A DNA stretch of 64,000 nucleotides from Breoghania corrubedonensis (GCF_003053845.1 NZ_QAYG01000001.1:1556078-1620077); one strand, 5' to 3'. Positions 1 through 9,060 are shown, counted from the stretch's first letter. Numbers and translations are program-made. Notes: a model not told the origin generated them from the sequence alone.

Positions 1-1360
1 CGTTGGCCTCGCCGCCAATCAGTCCGTAGGCGTTGGGAACGCCGGGCTTTGCGGAAAAGTCATCGAGTTCGTTGTTGAGCAGGACGCCCGTTCCTTTCGC
101 CATAAAGCCCGCTCCGTACGAAAAATTGAGCGTGTAGGTGTTGGAAACGGCATTGCCTTGGGAATCGACCACTGAGAAATGCGTGGTCTGGTTGCTTTCG
201 TAAGGCAGCGGATTGGCGGGCGCGATATCGGTGGACGGTGTCACCTTGCCGGGAACGATCTGTGCACGCAGCTCCTTTGCATAGGCCTTTGCCGTAAGGC
301 CCTTGACCGGTACTTCGACAAAGTCCGGATCGCCCAGATATTTCGACCGGTCCGCGTAGGCGTGCTTCATCGCCTCGGCCATGAGGTTGATCGTCGCCGC
401 GGAATTCGGGCCGGTCTTCGACAGGTCGAAACCTTCCAGAATATTGAGGATCTGAACGATATGGATGCCGCCGGAGGAGGGCGGCGGCATGGAAGCGACC
501 TCGTAGCCGCGATAGGTGCCGCGCACCGGTTCGCGGATAACCGCCCGGTAGAGGGCGAGGTCTTCCGGCGTCATATCGCCACCTTGTGCCTTAACGGTTC
601 CGGCGATCGCCTCGGCGACCGCTCCGCGATAAAACCCGTTCGCTCCCTCCCTGGCGATCTTGTGCAGGGTTGCCGCCAGATCTGGCTGCTTGAAGCGCGC
701 GCCGGGTTCGATCGGAAGCCCCGCCTCGCCATAGAAGGTGACATAGGCCTCTGCGTCCCTGGAAAGGCGCATGCGGACGCGCTCCAGAGAGATCGCAAGG
801 TTTGCCGGCATGTCGAATCCGTCTTCGGCGAGCCGGATCGCGGGAGCCATGACCTCGGCGAGCGACAGCTTGCCTGAGCCATAGTCCCGCTGGGCCATGA
901 CGAGGCCGGCGACCGTTCCCGGAACCCCGACGGCCAGTCCCGAGAAACGTGATTTTTCGGAATCCGCTTCGCCTGAATCGTTGAGAAACATGTCCTTGAA
1001 GGCGGCGGCGGGCGCCTTTTCGCGGTAGTCGATCGCGACCGTCTCGTTGCGGTCCGCGCGGTGAACAAGCATGAAGCCGCCGCCACCCAGATTGCCGGCT
1101 CGCGGCAGTGTTACCGCAAGCGCGAAGCCGACGGCCGCTGCCGCATCGACCGCGTTCCCGCCCTTCTTCAGGATTTCAAGGCCCGCCTTCGTTGCCAACG
1201 CTTCCTGGCTTGCCACCATGCCGTTGGCCGAGATGACAGGGTGCGCGAGATCGCGACCGGAAAGGATCGGGGACGTTTCCTGCGCCTGGCTCGCAGCAGG
1301 AGCAAAGGCGAGCGTCGCGGTCAATGCCGCATAGATGAGGCCGGAATGAAAGGGCCGCAT
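1..1360 (-). CDS. ggt: Gamma-glutamyltranspeptidase precursor (3' end outside window)
   Basis: This periplasmic Ntn-hydrolase cleaves the gamma-glutamyl bond of glutathione and related amides. The reading frame starts at an ATG at 1360 after a purine-rich GGGAGGATAAG and begins with a hydrophobic signal peptide ending near AASQAQ. It continues without a stop to the left edge of the window. The autoprocessing and catalytic threonine is visible as SNQTTHFSVVD, with Thr at about residue 392, essentially the position known for the E. coli enzyme. Further family motifs follow (YTLNFSYG, LLNNELDDFSAKPGVPN). The large subunit is therefore complete and only part of the small subunit is present. It is divergent from a small cytochrome c gene; the 121 bp between them hold no recognisable operator. 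The family call is secure, while substrate preference is not visible from sequence. Confidence 0.93.
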   Translation of the reverse strand, partial: MRPFHSGLIYAALTATLAFAPAASQAQETSPILSGRDLAHPVISANGMVASQEALATKAGLEILKKGGNAVDAAAAVGFALAVTLPRAGNLGGGGFMLVHRADRNETVAIDYREKAPAAAFKDMFLNDSGEADSEKSRFSGLAVGVPGTVAGLVMAQRDYGSGKLSLAEVMAPAIRLAEDGFDMPANLAISLERVRMRLSRDAEAYVTFYGEAGLPIEPGARFKQPDLAATLHKIAREGANGFYRGAVAEAIAGTVKAQGGDMTPEDLALYRAVIREPVRGTYRGYEVASMPPPSSGGIHIVQILNILEGFDLSKTGPNSAATINLMAEAMKHAYADRSKYLGDPDFVEVPVKGLTAKAYAKELRAQIVPGKVTPSTDIAPANPLPYESNQTTHFSVVDSQGNAVSNTYTLNFSYGAGFMAKGTGVLLNNELDDFSAKPGVPNAYGLIGGEAN

Positions 1361-1481
1361 ATCTTATCCTCCCAATAGATGCTCGAAACGAATTTGGTAA
1401 CCTGCTTATACTGGCGCACGTTACGGCAGTTACCAGTCCACGGCTGGGAGATAATGATCGCCATCGAAGGAAAGAAACGCC

Positions 1482-1811
1482 ATGAAGGTATCTCGCATCG
1501 CAAAGGTCCTGCTTCTGGCCATCGCCATCTCTGGCCTTTCCTGGAGTGGGGCGCAGGCGGCGGCCAGCGTCGCTGCAGGTGAGAAACTGGCAAAACTCTG
1601 GTGCGCGAGCTGTCATGTCGTTTCACCCGACCAGACCCGCGGAAATCCGGACGTGCCGCCATTCTCCGAAATCGCCGAGAACTCCACCCTTTCCTCAGAG
1701 CAGATCGAGACGCTGCTTTCGGGCACGCATCCGGTCATGCCGGACATGTCGCTGAGCCGTGCGGAGATCGATGCTCTCGTCGCCTATATCCAGTCGCTCA
1801 AGGCGCGATGA
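1482..1811 (+). CDS. Small periplasmic monoheme cytochrome c
   Basis: This 109-residue protein has a cleavable signal peptide (hydrophobic stretch about residues 9-26, ending GAQAAA) and one heme c motif, CASCH, at residues 41-45. A later HPVMPDM segment could provide the methionine ligand. The size fits a class I single-domain cytochrome c working as a soluble periplasmic electron carrier. The start is preceded by AAGGAAAG. The stop lies 8 bp from the stop of the convergent phosphatase-like gene. No partner enzyme is adjacent; the sox genes 11 kb away are a possible user, but that is inference. Which cytochrome subfamily it belongs to cannot be settled here. Confidence 0.85.
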   Translation: MKVSRIAKVLLLAIAISGLSWSGAQAAASVAAGEKLAKLWCASCHVVSPDQTRGNPDVPPFSEIAENSTLSSEQIETLLSGTHPVMPDMSLSRAEIDALVAYIQSLKAR

Positions 1812-1819
1812 TCCGGTCT

Positions 1820-2797
1820 TTATCTCTGACCGGTCTGCTCCGCGAAGTCGGCCACGAGCGGGGCGTGGAAGGAACCGAGCGCTGCCTGCGTTTTTGAATC
1901 ATCCACTTCGTCGGCGAGATCCCGATTGAGAATCTGTACGCTCTTCAGCCGCGCCGAGAGAGCGGTGCTCACCAGGATATGGTCGAGCATGTGATGATGT
2001 CCGTGATGGCTTACCGTGAAACGGCGGTCTTCCGCGATTGCCGCCTCCACCGGAAACAGCCGACGGCCGGCAAGCTCCGGATTTCCCGTATCATCCGGGT
2101 CTGCGAGGATGATGCGCAGGGCCGGTTCCACGTCCACGGCGTTGAAATCTCCCATGGCTGCGACGAGCGCATCCGGTTCCGTATCGAAAACGCCGTCAAC
2201 GGCTTCGCGCAGTTCAAGGGCCTGGCCGGTGCGCTTCATCGCGGCGGCGAAATAGCCCTCGGCCCAGCCGGGAACCGACTTCCAGACATTTGCGCTGAGT
2301 TTCTGACCCGGGACCGGAGCGGCGAGCGGGGCACGAAGATGGACGCAGAAGAGGTGAAGCGGCCGGCCCTCGGGCAGGCTGACGGTAACGGACAGGATCG
2401 GCCGGTCGAAGGTCACAGCGGGAGCGGCTTTGTCGGGCGGTTCTGCATGGCGGCGCATCCATCGAGGCGCGTCCACATAGTCATTGAGGATGTCGCGGCA
2501 GGCGATGATCGGAAAACGTGAAAGAACCGCGAGATTGTGCCGCTCGGCAGGGTCATCGCCACCGCTGGTTGTCCGGTGGAACGCCTCGTACCGGGTATCG
2601 TGCAGGAGAGTTGCAAGCGCGTCGAATTCGCGCCGATCCTTGCCCTTGCGATGCTGGGCATTCACCTCCTGAAGGCAAAGAATATCGGCGTCGAGCCGGT
2701 CCAGCACGGGGCGAAGCCGGGCAATGCGGGGCATGAGGGCGTCCGCATCAAACGGGTCTTCGCCGAAGGATTCCAGGTTGAAGGTCGCAATCCGCAT
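1820..2797 (-). CDS. Endonuclease/exonuclease/phosphatase-family protein
   Basis: A protein of 325 residues with the EEP fold signature spread over its length: an N-terminal ATFNLESFGEDPFD, the metal-binding glutamate in LCLQEVNAQH, a central GDFNAVD and a C-terminal DHILVS and SFHAPLVADF. Family members are Mg-dependent phosphodiesterases or nucleases (exonuclease III, DNase I, inositol phosphatases). No signal peptide is evident, so a cytoplasmic location is likely. It lies back to back with the SEC-C protein gene (start 2911). The fold assignment is firm; the substrate is unknown. Confidence 0.85.
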   Translation of the reverse strand: MRIATFNLESFGEDPFDADALMPRIARLRPVLDRLDADILCLQEVNAQHRKGKDRREFDALATLLHDTRYEAFHRTTSGGDDPAERHNLAVLSRFPIIACRDILNDYVDAPRWMRRHAEPPDKAAPAVTFDRPILSVTVSLPEGRPLHLFCVHLRAPLAAPVPGQKLSANVWKSVPGWAEGYFAAAMKRTGQALELREAVDGVFDTEPDALVAAMGDFNAVDVEPALRIILADPDDTGNPELAGRRLFPVEAAIAEDRRFTVSHHGHHHMLDHILVSTALSARLKSVQILNRDLADEVDDSKTQAALGSFHAPLVADFAEQTGQR

Positions 2798-2910
2798 TCC
2801 GCCAGAGTGAGGTGTTCCCTCGCCTCTGTCGAGAGCGGATGGTCTTGCGCTTTGTCGCAGTCCGGGGCAAGAGCGGACCGGAAGATGATGTCTGGTCGCA
2901 AGGAGCCGAT

Positions 2911-3330
2911 ATGAAATCCTGTCCCTGCCGTTCGGGGCTCGACTACGACGTGTGCTGCGGTCCGGTCATCGAGGGCACTATCTGGCCGCAGACCGCCGAA
3001 GCGCTGATGCGCTCGCGCTACACCGCCTTCGCGTTGCGCAAGGTCGCCTGGCTGAAGGAAAGCCTCTGGCCGAAATACCAGAAGACGCTCGACATGCCGG
3101 GGCTCACGGAATTCGCCCATTCGCGCCAATGGGTCGGCCTCGATATCCTCAAGGTCGAGCAGGGCGGTGCCGAAGATACGACTGGCATGGTGCTTTTCGT
3201 CGCCAGGGCGCTGGAGAGCGGCGCGGTCCGGGAGCATCGTGAGGCGAGCCTTTTTCGCAAGAAAAAGGGCCACTGGTACTACGTGATGGCCGTGGCCGAG
3301 GATCAGGCAAAGTCGCTGCTTGACCACTGA
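2911..3330 (+). CDS. YchJ-like SEC-C motif protein
   Basis: A protein of 139 residues that opens with a cysteine-rich SEC-C motif (MKSCPCRSGLDYDVCCGP), the zinc-binding element also found at the SecA C terminus. A cystatin/NTF2-like domain follows with the family segment AEALMRSRYTAFAL. I chose the ATG at 2911 because AAGGAG precedes it at good spacing and the SEC-C motif then sits at the very N terminus, as in other YchJ proteins; an in-frame ATG at 2812 would add 33 unconserved residues. The function of the family is not established. It is followed by an inverted repeat and then a TauE/SafE permease gene. Confidence 0.85.
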   Translation: MKSCPCRSGLDYDVCCGPVIEGTIWPQTAEALMRSRYTAFALRKVAWLKESLWPKYQKTLDMPGLTEFAHSRQWVGLDILKVEQGGAEDTTGMVLFVARALESGAVREHREASLFRKKKGHWYYVMAVAEDQAKSLLDH

Positions 3331-3378
3331 GATGCGAACAGTAAGGACCAGAAAATAGCGATGTTTGCGGGATGCGAT

Positions 3379-3404
3379 ATTTCGTATACAAAAGTATGCG
3401 AAAT
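3379..3404. promoter_or_regulatory. Inverted repeat upstream of the TauE/SafE permease gene, candidate operator
   Basis: TTTCGTATAC and GTATGCGAAA face each other across AAAA, and the flanking A and T also pair. That gives 11-bp arms with a single T/G mismatch. The element is AT-rich in a GC-rich region and lies 42 bp before the likely TTG start of the permease. No T-run follows, so an operator for a dimeric repressor fits better than a terminator of the upstream gene, but this is inference. Confidence 0.45.
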
Positions 3405-3445
3405 TGTTGCGCCGGTATGTTGTGTAGCCGCACGGGACGTCACAC

Positions 3446-4213
3446 TTGGATCAGCTCGCCACCCTGATGCCGCCGGACCTCTCTCCGGCCTTTTCGATCA
3501 CGCTGATTTTCCTTTCCTTTCTCACCTCGGGCATGACGGCTGCGGTTGGGCTCGGCGGCGGTGTGACGTTGCTCGCGGTCATGGCCTCCGCGATCCCCAT
3601 GGCCGTGCTCATCCCCGTCCACGGTGTCATTCAGCTCGGGTCGAATGCCGGCCGAATGGTCGTTCAGGCCCGTCATATCGACCGTTCGATTCTGCTTTAT
3701 GTCGCACTCGGCAGCCTGGTCGGCGCCTGGGCGGGCGGTCACATGGTCGTCCGCCTGCCAGATCAACCGCTCAAGATCGGGCTCGCGCTTTTCGTCATGT
3801 GGTCGGTCTGGGGCCGGAAACCGTCCTTTTCGAAGCTGCCCAAGTCGCTTCTGGTGCTGGCCGGCTTCGCCACGACGATCCTGACCATGTTCTTCGGCGC
3901 GACCGGGCCCTTCGTCGGTGCCATCATCGGTCCGCTGACAAAGACGCGTCACGCCTTCGTCGGCACCTTCGCCGCCTGCATGACATTGCAGCACCTGATC
4001 AAGGTGATCGTGTTCGGCTTTCTGGGCTTCGCCTTCGGCCCCTGGTTGCCGTTGATGATCGCAATGATCGTCACCGGCTTCCTTGGCACGATTGCCGGAT
4101 CGATGCTGCTCGGACGCATGCCCGAGGTGGTTTTCCGCACGGGATTTCGCACCGTCATGACGGTGCTCGCGCTCAACCTGGTTCTTCAGGCGGCCGGCGT
4201 TAAGCTTATCTAG
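3446..4213 (+). CDS. TauE/SafE-family anion permease
   Basis: A membrane protein of 255 residues with about eight hydrophobic segments and the TauE/SafE (DUF81) signatures near the N terminus (GMTAAVGLGGGVTLLAVMAS) and in the second half (MFFGATGPFVGA...GTFAACMTLQHLIK). Members export or import sulfite, sulfoacetate or other small anions. The reading frame opens with a TTG at 3446, weakly preceded by CGGGACG. An in-frame ATG at 3467 is an alternative start that would shorten the N terminus by seven residues. It converges on a GNAT gene 16 bp away. Given the Sox locus in this window a role in sulfite or sulfur anion transport is attractive but unproven. Confidence 0.85.
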   Translation: MDQLATLMPPDLSPAFSITLIFLSFLTSGMTAAVGLGGGVTLLAVMASAIPMAVLIPVHGVIQLGSNAGRMVVQARHIDRSILLYVALGSLVGAWAGGHMVVRLPDQPLKIGLALFVMWSVWGRKPSFSKLPKSLLVLAGFATTILTMFFGATGPFVGAIIGPLTKTRHAFVGTFAACMTLQHLIKVIVFGFLGFAFGPWLPLMIAMIVTGFLGTIAGSMLLGRMPEVVFRTGFRTVMTVLALNLVLQAAGVKLI

Positions 4214-4229
4214 GGTGTGACCCCATAGA

Positions 4230-4847
4230 TCAGACCGGAATGGCGGAGAGGCGCCGTTCAAGGCCGGCTTTCACGGCGGGCCATTCCTCGCCAAGCACGG
4301 AAAAGAAGACTGAATCGCGCCAGCGGCCGTCGGGAAGTATCTTTTGGTGGCGCAGCTCACCTTCGCGCTTGGCCCCCATTTTCGTCATTGCAGCCTGCGA
4401 ATGGGCGTTACGTACGTCGGTCTTGAGCTGCACCCGCCCGTATCCGCAAGTCTCGAAGACGTAAGTCATCAGCAGCAGCTTGCACTCGGGGTTTGTCGCG
4501 CCGCCCCAGAATGCGGGATGGTACCAAGTGTAGCCTATCTCCAGCCCGCGATCGTGCGGATGGATGTCGAAAAGACGGCTCATGCCGACGAAGGCTTCGT
4601 CATCCATCCTGCGCACGACAAAGGGTACGTGGACATCCGGTTCGCATGCCGCGAGCGCTTCATCGAAATAATCGTCGAACGAACCCGCGAACGGCGAGTT
4701 TGCGAAGATACGCGGACCTTCGTCGGCATGAAGGGCGCGAAGGCCGCCGCGATGGTGTTCGGCGATAGGCTCCAGTCGAACGGTACGGCCGGACAGGGTC
4801 ACGGGCGCCACCTTGGCAACGGGTTCTTGGGGGGAGAATTCGGACAC
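4230..4847 (-). CDS. GNAT N-acetyltransferase, RimJ/RimL type
   Basis: A protein of 205 residues with the layout of the RimJ/RimL branch of GNAT enzymes: an N-terminal substrate part (VTLSGRTVRLEPIAEHH), the central beta strands (EIGYTWYHPAFWGGATNPECKLLLMTYVFE) and the C-terminal VQLKTDVRNAHSQAAMTKMGAKREGELR, in which the asparagine-alanine segment is typical. It probably transfers an acetyl group from acetyl-CoA to a protein N terminus or small molecule in the cytoplasm. It is a single gene, divergent from the mitofilin-like gene across a 370-bp gap. The acceptor is unknown. Confidence 0.85.
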   Translation of the reverse strand: MSEFSPQEPVAKVAPVTLSGRTVRLEPIAEHHRGGLRALHADEGPRIFANSPFAGSFDDYFDEALAACEPDVHVPFVVRRMDDEAFVGMSRLFDIHPHDRGLEIGYTWYHPAFWGGATNPECKLLLMTYVFETCGYGRVQLKTDVRNAHSQAAMTKMGAKREGELRHQKILPDGRWRDSVFFSVLGEEWPAVKAGLERRLSAIPV

Positions 4848-5217
4848 TCGGCTATCCTGCGATCATTTGCGTCAGGCCACAGCGGCGACTCGTTCTGGCA
4901 CAGCGCGCTAAACTTGCCAAGAATACAAACTGTGAACACGGGGACCGGGCGCGGCGCCCGTACGTTTTACGGCGCGGTTCCGTCAAGGCCACAATGGGGT
5001 ACAATGATTCGTCGTTTCCCGGTTTTTGCGGGGCGGACCTGCTGGAGCCAGATCGCCGGAAAGGCCCGGCTGCGTCCGTGCCCTGTGAGATATACCGACA
5101 ATCACGAGGGCGCCGCGAATCGGTCGTAAAGACCAATGCTGCCATTGAGGAGAGCCTGTATACTCGGCTCGGCGGGCGGCACTGTGCATCAGATACGCGC
5201 GAATTTTGAGGAACGGA
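4848..5217. other. Intergenic gap of 370 bp, candidate rearrangement endpoint
   Basis: This is the longest gene-free stretch in the left part of the window, between two divergent genes. It holds no RNA gene or long hairpin that I can recognise. TACAAT (5001-5006) and TATACT (5158-5163) could be -10 elements for the mitofilin-like gene, but neither has a convincing -35 partner. In related genomes the mitofilin-like gene follows hemD directly, so the sequence here would have to supply a new promoter. Open frames here do not look like genes. Confidence 0.4.
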
Positions 5218-7056
5218 ATGGCTTCCGAAAAAGACAAGACGTCGAGCGAAAACGCCAAGTCTGACGAGAAGGCCGGCACCAGGCCGGGCGGGACCAGGCC
5301 CGGTGGCTCCACGGCCGCGGGCGGAGCCGGTTCGGGTGCCAAGCCTGCCGGCCAAGGTGCAAGTCAGGGTTCCCAGGGCGAGTCCCGAAACGCGGGGGCC
5401 GGTGCGACAAAGCCGGGTGGCACGCAGACATCGTCCAGCAAGCCGGGAAACGGCAAGCCGGGATCCGCTCAATCGGGGGCTTCGGGGTCTTCCGCGACAG
5501 GGGCGCCGCGTAGCGGCAAGCCATTGACGATCGATCTCACGGCAGAAGAAGTGCGCAGCAAGCAGCAGGCGCAGGCGAACGCCGAAGGCAAAGCCGGTTC
5601 GCGTGGATCGTCCGATCAGGTCGGTTCTTCTTCGAAACCTTCGGGTGAAGGCGGGAGATCGTCCGGATCGGCGGCGGCGAGCCGCCCTTCGACCGCCCAC
5701 TCGAAGGCGGAGTCCAGCGGCGCAAAGGGGGCTTTCGGTTTCGGTGGAATCGTTCTCGCGGCCGGCATCGGCGCCGTGGTTGCCTTTGGTGGCGTCTGGG
5801 GTGCGGGAAAGGCCGGGTTGCTAACCTTTTCCTCAGGCCAGGAACTTGAAAACCTCAAGGCCGGACTGGCCTCGACGGATGGTCGGTTTGCCGCGCTCGA
5901 TGAACGCATGCGCGAGATATCCAAGACCGAGGCGGTGCCGACGGTCGCGCCATCGGTGGTCAATGACATGGCCGCCCGGCTTCAGGATCTGGAAGAACGC
6001 ACACAGGCGGAAGCCGGTCTTCAGTCCGACGTCAAGTCGATCTCGAATGGGCTCGATGAGCTGCGGCGCTTCGTATCCTCAGGCGGCGCCGGGTCATCGG
6101 CAGCGCTCGCAAGTCTCGGCGACAGTGTTGAGAAGCTGCAAGGACAAGTCGAAGAGATCACCGGTAAGGTCGGCAAGCTCGAAGACGGCACCAGCCCGGC
6201 AGTCACGAAGGCGCTCGATGATCTGAACCAGAAGGTCGCGGCGCTTGACGGGCGCACGAAGGCCGCGAGCGAAGCGGCGAGTGCGGCCGCAAAGGCGGCG
6301 AACGAAGGCGATGCGGTCGTTGGCGACACGATGAAGGCTTTTTCAAGCCGCCTCGATGCCCTGGCCGGTACGCTCGACGTGAGCAAGAAGCAACTGGAGG
6401 CGCAGTCGGCGCGTCTCGGCACTCTTGAAGGCGCCGCCGATTCCGCACGCAAGGAGATCGCGGCCGCAAAGGAACAGATCTCAGCCCTGGAACAGCGTAT
6501 CGCTGAGATCGAGCACGTCATGGGTGGTCCTGGAGCGCGCGAAACAGCGTCGCGCGCGATCGCGGTATCGCTTTTGAAAAGCGCAGTCGATGCAGGCAGG
6601 TCCTATACGAGCGAGCTTGCGGCCGTGCGCTCGGCGTTGCCGCCTGAAACGGACTTCCACGCGCTCGAAGCCAATGCCACGACGGGCATCAAGACCGAGA
6701 CCGAGCTTATTTCCTCTTTCCCGAATGTCGCCGCGCGCATGGCCTCGACGCTGGAACGGGTCGACACCGGGAACTCGGTTGCGGACAAGTTCCTCAACAA
6801 CATGCGTTCTCTGGTTCAGGTGAGGGCCACGGGCGACGGCGCGGGCAGCGGTCCGATGGGCGCGCTTGGTCGCATGGAAGAGAGCGTGCGCAATGGAAAT
6901 CTCGATCAGGCGCTGAAGATCTACGAAACCCTGCCTGATGGAACGCAGAACGCAGGCAAGGATTGGGCGGCATCCGCCCGAGCCCGCTTGGCCGCGGACG
7001 CCCTTGTCGACAAGGTGACCGCCGAGGTCATCAAGGCGCTCGCAAAAGACAGCTGA
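5218..7056 (+). CDS. Mitofilin-like inner-membrane protein (COG4223 type)
   Basis: A protein of 612 residues in three parts. Residues 1-165 are low-complexity, rich in Gly, Ser, Ala, Pro and Lys. One transmembrane helix follows at about 172-200 (FGFGGIVLAAGIGAVVAFGG). Then comes a long alanine- and glutamate-rich coiled coil (about 210-440) and a helical C-terminal domain (about 445-612). This matches the alphaproteobacterial COG4223 proteins related to mitochondrial Mic60, which shape the inner membrane. The ATG at 5218 has GAGGAA just upstream; an in-frame TTG at 5206 is less likely. hemY follows 15 bp later. In related genomes this gene stands directly after hemD, whereas here hemD is 19 kb away on the other strand. 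Confidence 0.85.
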   Translation: MASEKDKTSSENAKSDEKAGTRPGGTRPGGSTAAGGAGSGAKPAGQGASQGSQGESRNAGAGATKPGGTQTSSSKPGNGKPGSAQSGASGSSATGAPRSGKPLTIDLTAEEVRSKQQAQANAEGKAGSRGSSDQVGSSSKPSGEGGRSSGSAAASRPSTAHSKAESSGAKGAFGFGGIVLAAGIGAVVAFGGVWGAGKAGLLTFSSGQELENLKAGLASTDGRFAALDERMREISKTEAVPTVAPSVVNDMAARLQDLEERTQAEAGLQSDVKSISNGLDELRRFVSSGGAGSSAALASLGDSVEKLQGQVEEITGKVGKLEDGTSPAVTKALDDLNQKVAALDGRTKAASEAASAAAKAANEGDAVVGDTMKAFSSRLDALAGTLDVSKKQLEAQSARLGTLEGAADSARKEIAAAKEQISALEQRIAEIEHVMGGPGARETASRAIAVSLLKSAVDAGRSYTSELAAVRSALPPETDFHALEANATTGIKTETELISSFPNVAARMASTLERVDTGNSVADKFLNNMRSLVQVRATGDGAGSGPMGALGRMEESVRNGNLDQALKIYETLPDGTQNAGKDWAASARARLAADALVDKVTAEVIKALAKDS

Positions 7057-7071
7057 TCCGGAGACACCTTC

Positions 7072-9060
7072 ATGGTCCGCGTACTTTCCTTCTTCGCCGT
7101 TGTCTTCGTGGTCGCGATGGGTTTCGCCTGGCTTGCCGATCGGCCGGGTATCGTCGCCATCGACTGGCAGGGCTATCGCATCGAGATGGGGCTGATGACG
7201 CTGCTGATCGCGCTCGGCGTCTTCATGCTCGTCATCGGTTTCATCTGGTCGTTGTTTAAGGCGGTCCTGCACACGCCGGGATCCGTTTCGCGTTTCTTCA
7301 AGCGCCGCCGCCGCGAGCGGGGCTTCAGTGCGCTCTCCCATGGTCTGATCGCACTGGGGGCAGGCGACGCCCGTGCTGCCGGCAAGTTCGGCAACGAGGC
7401 GCAGAAGCTGCTCAGGAGCGAACCCGCGGCCAAGCTGCTTCTCGCACAGTCCGCCCAGATGGCCGGCCGGCGGGAGGAGGCGCGCGCGCATTTCGAGGCG
7501 ATGCTCGCCGACGAGGAAACCCGTCTTCTTGGCTTGCACGGTCTGTTTGTGGAAGCCGAACGGCAGAAAGAGCCGCTTGCCGCGCGCCACTATGCGGAGG
7601 AAGCGCACAAGCTTTCGCCGGGGCTTTCCTGGGCGGGCAAGGCGGTTCTGGCCTATCAGGCCGCCGCCCATGACTGGGAGCAGGCGATCGTCACGCTGGA
7701 GCGCAACGCCCACGCCAAGCTTATCGACAAGCCGACGCTGCGCCGGCAGAAGGCGGTTCTGCTGACCGCGCGGGCGATGGAACTCGAGGATCACGAACCT
7801 GATCGGGCCCGCCAGATCGCGCTCGAAGCACACGGTCTGGCGCCGGATCTGGTGCCGGCGGCGGTCATCGCCGGCCGGTTGCTGACGCGGCGCGGGGATG
7901 TGCGCAAGGCCTCCAAGGTGCTTGAAGCGACCTGGAAGAAGTTCCCCCATCCCGACATCGCCGAGGCCTACGCCCATGTTCGCCCGGGTGACAGCGCGCG
8001 CGACCGGCTGAAGCGGGTCAGCGCGCTCAACGACATGCGCGGTCATCATGTGGAGGGCTCGCTGGCGATCGCGCGCGCCGCGATTCAGGCGCGCGACTGG
8101 GCGAAGGCTCGCGATCAGCTTCACCCGCTGCTGCGAAGCCAGCCGACCCAGCGCGTCTTCCTGCTCATGGCCGATCTGGAAGAGGGCGAGCATGGTGATC
8201 GTGGCCGCGTGCGCGAATGGCTGTCACGCGCCGTTCGCGCCCCGCGCGATCCGGCCTGGACGGCGGACGGCATCATGGTCGACGCCTGGGCTCCGGTCTC
8301 GCCGATTACCGGCAAGCTCGATGCCTTCGAATGGAAGGCGCCAATGGAACGTCTTGGCGCGCCCGAGGCCAGCCTGGGCGAGGATCTGCTTGAACTGCCC
8401 GCGGAATGGCCGGCGCCGGAAGACATGCCGGCGAGCAACACGCCGGTGGAGACGATGAAGCCGGAACCGGCTGCGCCGAAAGCGTCTGCTGTCCGTCCGG
8501 AACCGAAAGTCGCCGCGAAAGCGGAACCGAAGCCCGTGAGGCCCGAACCCGTCGCCCTTGAGGCGGTGGCGCCGAAAGTGGCGCCGGTCGTGGCCGCCGC
8601 ACCGGAAAAGAAACCGGAACCTGTCGAGGTTAAGGTGGAGACGCCGAAAGCCATCGGGCCGTCAGTGACGGAAAAGCCCGCCGCACCCGAGGCCGCGCCG
8701 AAACCGGTCGCCGGGTTCGCATCCGAAGCAGAGGTCGCACCCGCGGATACTCCGAAAACCCCGGCGGACAGAGTCAAAGCCCGTGTTGCGCAGCGGCTCG
8801 CCTCAGGCAAGAGTATGCCGCACGCGGCCGCTTCCATGGAGGCGGACCAAACCGTGACGATCAAGCCGGAGACGATTTCCACAACGTCTGCAACCGATCC
8901 GGGCAAGGATGTGGGGAGTCCTGCGGAAATGGAACGGATGCAACGCGGCGAGGCCGAAGTGTTGGAAACGGTCGGCGATATCGCGATGCCGCGCCCACCG
9001 GATGATCCGGGTGTCGACGCGGAGGGCGATATTCCGCGCCGCAGCCGGAAGTTTTTCTGA
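7072..9060 (+). CDS. hemY: HemY-type inner-membrane TPR protein
   Basis: A protein of 662 residues starting with two transmembrane segments (about 3-22 and 38-60) around the periplasmic HemY_N motif (WLADRPGIVAIDWQGYRIE). The following region to about residue 440 is made of TPR-like helical repeats. A long Pro-, Ala-, Lys- and Glu-rich disordered tail ends the protein. This is the HemY family of gammaproteobacterial and alphaproteobacterial heme loci, whose biochemical role is not settled; it is distinct from the Bacillus protoporphyrinogen oxidase of the same name. It is 15 bp from the mitofilin-like gene and almost certainly co-transcribed with it. The tail is longer than the folded domain requires, as is usual in this group. 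Confidence 0.88.
   Translation: MVRVLSFFAVVFVVAMGFAWLADRPGIVAIDWQGYRIEMGLMTLLIALGVFMLVIGFIWSLFKAVLHTPGSVSRFFKRRRRERGFSALSHGLIALGAGDARAAGKFGNEAQKLLRSEPAAKLLLAQSAQMAGRREEARAHFEAMLADEETRLLGLHGLFVEAERQKEPLAARHYAEEAHKLSPGLSWAGKAVLAYQAAAHDWEQAIVTLERNAHAKLIDKPTLRRQKAVLLTARAMELEDHEPDRARQIALEAHGLAPDLVPAAVIAGRLLTRRGDVRKASKVLEATWKKFPHPDIAEAYAHVRPGDSARDRLKRVSALNDMRGHHVEGSLAIARAAIQARDWAKARDQLHPLLRSQPTQRVFLLMADLEEGEHGDRGRVREWLSRAVRAPRDPAWTADGIMVDAWAPVSPITGKLDAFEWKAPMERLGAPEASLGEDLLELPAEWPAPEDMPASNTPVETMKPEPAAPKASAVRPEPKVAAKAEPKPVRPEPVALEAVAPKVAPVVAAAPEKKPEPVEVKVETPKAIGPSVTEKPAAPEAAPKPVAGFASEAEVAPADTPKTPADRVKARVAQRLASGKSMPHAAASMEADQTVTIKPETISTTSATDPGKDVGSPAEMERMQRGEAEVLETVGDIAMPRPPDDPGVDAEGDIPRRSRKFF

Noticed and set aside
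5303-5660. Repetitive Gly/Pro/Ser-coding DNA at the start of mitofilin, considered as a tandem repeat
   Set aside because: No exact repeat unit; it is low-complexity protein sequence typical of the family's cytoplasmic N terminus.
4852-5700. Minus-strand frame of 282 codons in the gap before mitofilin
   Set aside because: Arg-rich translation, overlaps the low-complexity start of mitofilin, and no ribosome site or domain is visible.
6481-8193. Open frame of 570 codons on the minus strand across mitofilin and hemY
   Set aside because: Spans two well-supported genes on the other strand and has shadow composition.
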